This document shows, in pieces, positions 59,959 through 64,000 of a stretch of 64,000 nt of DNA. Source of the DNA: Gloeopeniophorella convolvens. Lineage: Eukaryota; Basidiomycota; Agaricomycetes; Russulales. The stretch is from assembly GCA_022496205.1 (NCBI GenBank), contig WTXD01000013.1, positions 496,001 through 560,000 of the forward strand, in the 5' to 3' direction. Below the pieces are notes generated by a model. The model was not told the DNA's origin, did no database searches, and saw only the letters and a list, made by a program, of their open reading frames with translations. The stretch's first letter is position 1, and every line of letters starts with the position of its first letter. The translations under genes and the position numbers were made by a program.

Positions 59959-62900
59959 ATGTCAATCACTCCAGGGAAAACGCGGCAAACGGCAATACCG
60001 ACCCCGGGGAAGACAAGTGGTATACCGACCCCTGGACGGCCGCGTTCTGCGTCTTCAGCCTCTCAGCAATCTGGTCTCCCAGCGCAAGAATCGGGAGACG
60101 CCATGTCCCGCGCTTTCGCCGATGCGGTCAAAGCAAATGATCCAGCTTACCACAGAGCAGGTCGCATCAGTGAACCAGGGGGCCCTTCTCTGTCTCCAAA
60201 GGTTCCTCTCTCTTTCCTTGCACAGTCCGGACGGAGGTCTGTGGCGGGGAGACCACCGTCTGCTGCTTCATCTTCATCCAATGCCGGGGTGACACCAGCG
60301 AAGGCCGGAGCAGGGCGTCCTAAAAACACATCGGCCCGTCCCCCTAGTCGCCAGTCAGATACCTTCATACGCGGTTCCAGTCGGATTGGCAGGTCTTTCG
60401 AGGTTGGGGACAATGTTCGGATCGAAAGCCTGGGTTTCGAGGGCACTCTCCGATATCTTGGAGAAATTGACGGCAAGGCGGGACAATGGGCTGGCGTGGA
60501 GCTCAGTGGCGGCTTCGCTGGGAAGGGCAAGAACAACGGAAGTGCAGATGGGTGAGTTGCACGCATCTGAACCACATCCATCCTCTTCCCAACTCCCGGC
60601 CAATTGGTCTCCTTACCTTGGTCACATCTTTGATGACAAGGGCGAGCGTTCCTTGGTGTCTAGCTCTTGTGTTGCCTTGCTCAACCTTACCTCATGAGAG
60701 CTGACTGATTCTCTATCTCTCAGAAAGCCCTACTTTGTCTGTCCACCAAAGTGCGGTGTGTTCGTCGCCGCAGCAAAGCTTTCAGCTCCTACCGTCGGTG
60801 TAGGCGCAATGTCACGACCGTCGAGCGTTGCATCCTCTCAAGACAGTGGCCGTGTCACACCCTCTTATTCATCCGGACGCATCACCCCATCCAACTTGGC
60901 GCGTTATACACCGTATTCCAATGGGCGTGTCACACCCGCCTCCTCCACGTCTCGTGCGCAAACTGAAGCTGTGACACCCTCTGCACGCCCGCGGGTCAAG
61001 ACTGCCACTACACCTTTCAATGGTAAGAGGTTTGCGCTTCGTGACTTGAAGGTAATTGACTTGACTAGGTATTAAGCGAAGTGGTAGTCAGACCCTCGAT
61101 CCAGCTAGCCCCACGATGATGAATCGGTCGTTTTCGGCAACTAGTCCGACCCGTTTCACTGGACTTATCTCACCTCCTGCAAGTTCTAGTTCCTCAACAC
61201 TAGCGTCCCCTTCTCTGAGAACACCGAAACCCGGTTTAGGTGGCCGCGGACCAGGAATCGGAGTCGGCCTTCCATCCACAACGCCCACAAAGAGTCGTGC
61301 ACCAATGCTTACACCGAAGCAAAGGATACCCAGTGCAATCGCCATGCCTCCACCTCCACCTCCAGCCTCTGCTGCTTCTTTTGGCCGTGACACCTCCCTC
61401 AACGATTACCCGTCTGACTCTGAATCTCATCGCGATACCCTACATACACCCGACTTACAGTCTAATGGTAAAGCCCTACAGGACAAAATCGCCAGCCTTC
61501 TTTCGTCGCGCAAGTCGCTTCCAGCAGACCTCGGCACGGCACCCCAGGTTGCTCCCGCAGCCCGCAGTGATGATGATGAAGCTGCTTTACATGACCGTGT
61601 CGCCGAGCTCGAAGCCGAAAATCAACGATTGAATATCGTCGTCAGTGGGCTGCAGGGAGAGGAGCTCGAACACGGTCGCCGAACGGAAAGCATGCGAGAA
61701 GATCGTGATCAAGCGCTAGCCCGTGTCACCGAGCTGGAGACATCAGTGAAGTCGGTCGAACGTAACTTGCATGATCGCGACCTCAAGATCGAGGTGCTCG
61801 AGCGCTCTCTATCCAATGCTGCTGCCGACACGGAGAAGACTCGCAATGATGGTGAAGCGCGTATGCGCGATCTGCAGTCCTTGCTGGAAGACAAGGAAGC
61901 ATTGCTTAGCAGCCTCAAGGAGTCACTCGAGTCAAAGGAAGGAGCTGAAAACGAAACTCATGCTCTCATCACTGCAAAGGATACTGAGATCGGTCTTTTG
62001 GAAGCCCGCGTGAAGAAGGCTTACGCTGAACTCGAAGAAGAGCGGAAAGAGCTGGGCGGTCAGGTCGACGCACTGCGTCATGCAGGGCAGGTATGATATG
62101 AAGACCCGTTTCATCCACATGGTCTCACTATATGTGCAGGAAACTATCGCTCTCTACGAAGAACGGCTGAGCGCCGCGGAAGCGAAGCGCTACGAGATGG
62201 AGGACCTGATTGGTTCGCTCCGAGAACAATTGCGAAGCCAAGCTCAGCCACCTTCTCCTACCTCAGCTGCGCGCCAACTTTCTTCTGCTACGCAAATAGA
62301 GAACGAAGCGCTCCGGGAACAGGTGGTTCATCTCCAGAAGAAGCTCACCCTCATGGAAGACACATTGGAAGACGTCCGTGCAACTGCAGAGAAGGACGAG
62401 GCAGCCATCCGAGACAAGATGCGGCGGTACAAGGAGAAAGAGGACCTTCTCAAGCACCAGGTTTCAGATTGTGAGACAGAGATTGCCAAGCTCCTCAAAT
62501 CGGAGAACAGCGCTAGGGCGAGGAACGAGGAAATCGGCGAAGCCTTCCGGGAGAGCGCAGTAGCTCTCGAGAACGCAAGAGCCGAAATAGAAGGCCTTCG
62601 CGCCGAGATCGCAGTAAGAACAACTCATTGTACGAGTGATATGATGTTGATGACGTCTCACAGGATCTGGAGGGCAACACAAACACAGACTCTCCAGATA
62701 AGCCTTCTGAGAACCAGCGTGCGGCACTCGACCATTCTCGTTATACCGAAGAGGTTGCCTCTTTGAAGGCTGAACTTGCAGAAGCTAAGGAAGCCCTTCT
62801 CGATGCGGAGAAATCTCAGCCATCGCTTGCGACAAATCAGCAACAGAAGGCCATCGACGAGCTGATATCACATAAGGCAACGGTGAGGCGACATTCGCGT

Positions 62901-64000
62901 TCTTTTCTTCATATCTTACCAACATGCACAGCTGGAGGACGCACAGAGCAGCCTACGAGCTCAGCTAACAGAGGAGCTCAACACTGTCTCTGAGCTGCGC
63001 CAGCGTCTCGAGGCTAGTCAAGCAGAGGTCGAAACGTTACGCAAGAAGGCCAATCGAGATACCCCTGTAGACAGTCTTCAGCAAGCTGGGAAGACGTCGC
63101 CATCTACTATGCGGCACGATCCCATTCCAAACTCCATTCGCGAAGAGATGGCCGGCCTCAAGTGAGTCTGATTGTGACGCCGCACCTTTTCCGCCCATGT
63201 TCATGCTCCGCGCAAGGCACATCATCCAGGAGCTGCAGAAGGAGAATGCCAACGCCGCACAACAGAACAAGCTTCTGGAATCCGAGAATAAGCTTCTCTT
63301 CTCGGAAACCGAACAGCTGCGCAAGGTTGACAGAACAGTTAACCCTTCACTTCAACTTGTTGACGTGTCTCTGCAGGACATGAAGACGCTAGAGGACACC
63401 ATCGAGAGTAGGCTGCTTCAGGATGAACAGAATCTCCAAGAGGAAGCTGCGATCCCGTCAGGTGATGCTGCATCATCGCAGAAAGCAATGCGCGAGATGC
63501 GGTCACGATATGAGGTGAGTTGATGTACTATGGCCCTTCGCCGCTATCTCATCCGTGTTCTTTGGCAAAGTTCGACCTCGAACAACTGCGGAAACGTCTG
63601 GCTGAGGCGGATACCAGGAGCGCGAGGACTATTCATGACGTGAGGCTTAGGTTCTGGCAACCGCAGTGCCCCCAGGTCTAACCTTTGTACAGCTCAACAA
63701 AGAAGTCAGTGAACTGGAGGGACTCATCGAAACCAAAGTGAGCCTGCGATTGTTGCCCACTATTAGACTGGAAACTGACGGCATGCTCACCAAGATCTAC
63801 CGCGAAGTAAGTCGTCTCGGGTTCAGAATGCTACGCCCCAATACTAATGATTTAGCAGGACGAGCTCGAGCAAGAGATAGAGCAGCTGAAGGAGAGGCTT
63901 GTGCGTAGCGAGAAGAAGAGTTCTAAGCGCGCGAATCAAGCACCAACGGCATCGACAGCTGAATCCATGGAATCGATGTCGGAAGTCAGCTTTCAAGGCG
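59959..64000 (+). CDS. CAP-Gly domain coiled-coil protein, CLIP-170-like (3' end beyond window)
   Basis: Probable microtubule plus-end tracking protein. ATG 59959 starts MSITPGKTRQTAIPTPGKTS, a basic Ser/Pro-rich region. The CAP-Gly domain is split by an intron at 60552-60723: FEVGDNVRIESLGFEGTLRY, DGKAGQWAGVELSGGFAGKG, then KPYFVCPPKCGVFVA. It has GKNNGS where the GKNDG motif normally lies. A Ser/Thr/Pro linker follows (61021-61500). From 61580 on, long heptad-rich coiled coils run through several exons (VAELEAENQRLNIVVSGLQG; VTELETSVKSVERNLHDRDL; LREQVVHLQKKLTLMEDTLE; IIQELQKENANAAQQNKLLE). Near the right edge the exons are very short (for example a segment ending LNKEVSELEGLIETK, then IYRE, then DELEQEIEQLKERL). 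It runs open to base 64000. The upstream ATG 59874 lies in another frame. Confidence 0.85.

Overview
The window is nuclear DNA from a filamentous basidiomycete fungus, most likely an Agaricomycete. Nearly every gene is cut by many short introns (about 41-80 nt, GT...AG with short exons). Genes lie close together on both strands. The gene content is typically fungal: SLU7, a Nak1-type kinase, a GH17 glucanase, a Pkd2/Flc-type TRP-like membrane protein, a DUF4045-gelsolin protein and a large amidohydrolase. I found no rRNA, tRNA, CRISPR array or recognisable transposon. Gene models were built by eye from splice signals and family motifs. Where I summed the exons (CHD1, SLU7, RPS5, the Rho GTPase, APS kinase, eIF2B-gamma, pyroglutamyl peptidase, two hypotheticals) the lengths were multiples of three.

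Layout. 1-7.5 kb: TFIIH subunit TFB4 (minus strand, running off the left edge) and the CHD1 chromatin remodeler (plus) share an 875-bp divergent promoter region. 8.1-14.6 kb: a large PLP-dependent decarboxylase with a long C-terminal extension, then a decayed relic of the same gene on the same strand. 15.3-18.6 kb: splicing factor SLU7 and a hypothetical membrane protein. 19.5-27.7 kb, all minus strand: a GH17 glucanase-like protein, a DUF4045/gelsolin-villin protein with a 36-bp tandem repeat, and a small secreted, probably GPI-anchored protein. 28.5-29.9 kb: a coiled-coil protein of unknown function. 30.2-44.7 kb: two paralogous membrane-anchored amidohydrolases in head-to-head inverted orientation, enclosing ribosomal protein uS7 (RPS5), a GC-rich block without a recognisable gene, and a hypothetical protein. 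45-50 kb: the TRP-like membrane protein and pyroglutamyl peptidase I. 51.9-54.3 kb: a Rho GTPase and APS kinase. 54.5-59.7 kb: a Ste20/GCKIII kinase diverging from eIF2B-gamma. 60-64 kb: a CAP-Gly/coiled-coil CLIP-170-like protein cut by the right edge.

Most genes are housekeeping (transcription and repair, chromatin, splicing, translation, sulfate assimilation) or serve polarity and the cytoskeleton (Rho, Nak1-like kinase, gelsolin, CLIP-170-like). The unusual material is in the accessory genes. The decarboxylase resembles the non-canonical aromatic amino acid decarboxylase family described from Psilocybe. The amidohydrolase pair appears to have a degenerate second module. Several splicing oddities stand out: a 5-nt microexon, a 7-nt microexon, a 12-nt microexon conserved between paralogs, and a GC-AG intron. 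I see no clearly new multi-gene system. The amidohydrolase pair and the decarboxylase with its relic are the best candidates for undescribed biochemistry.
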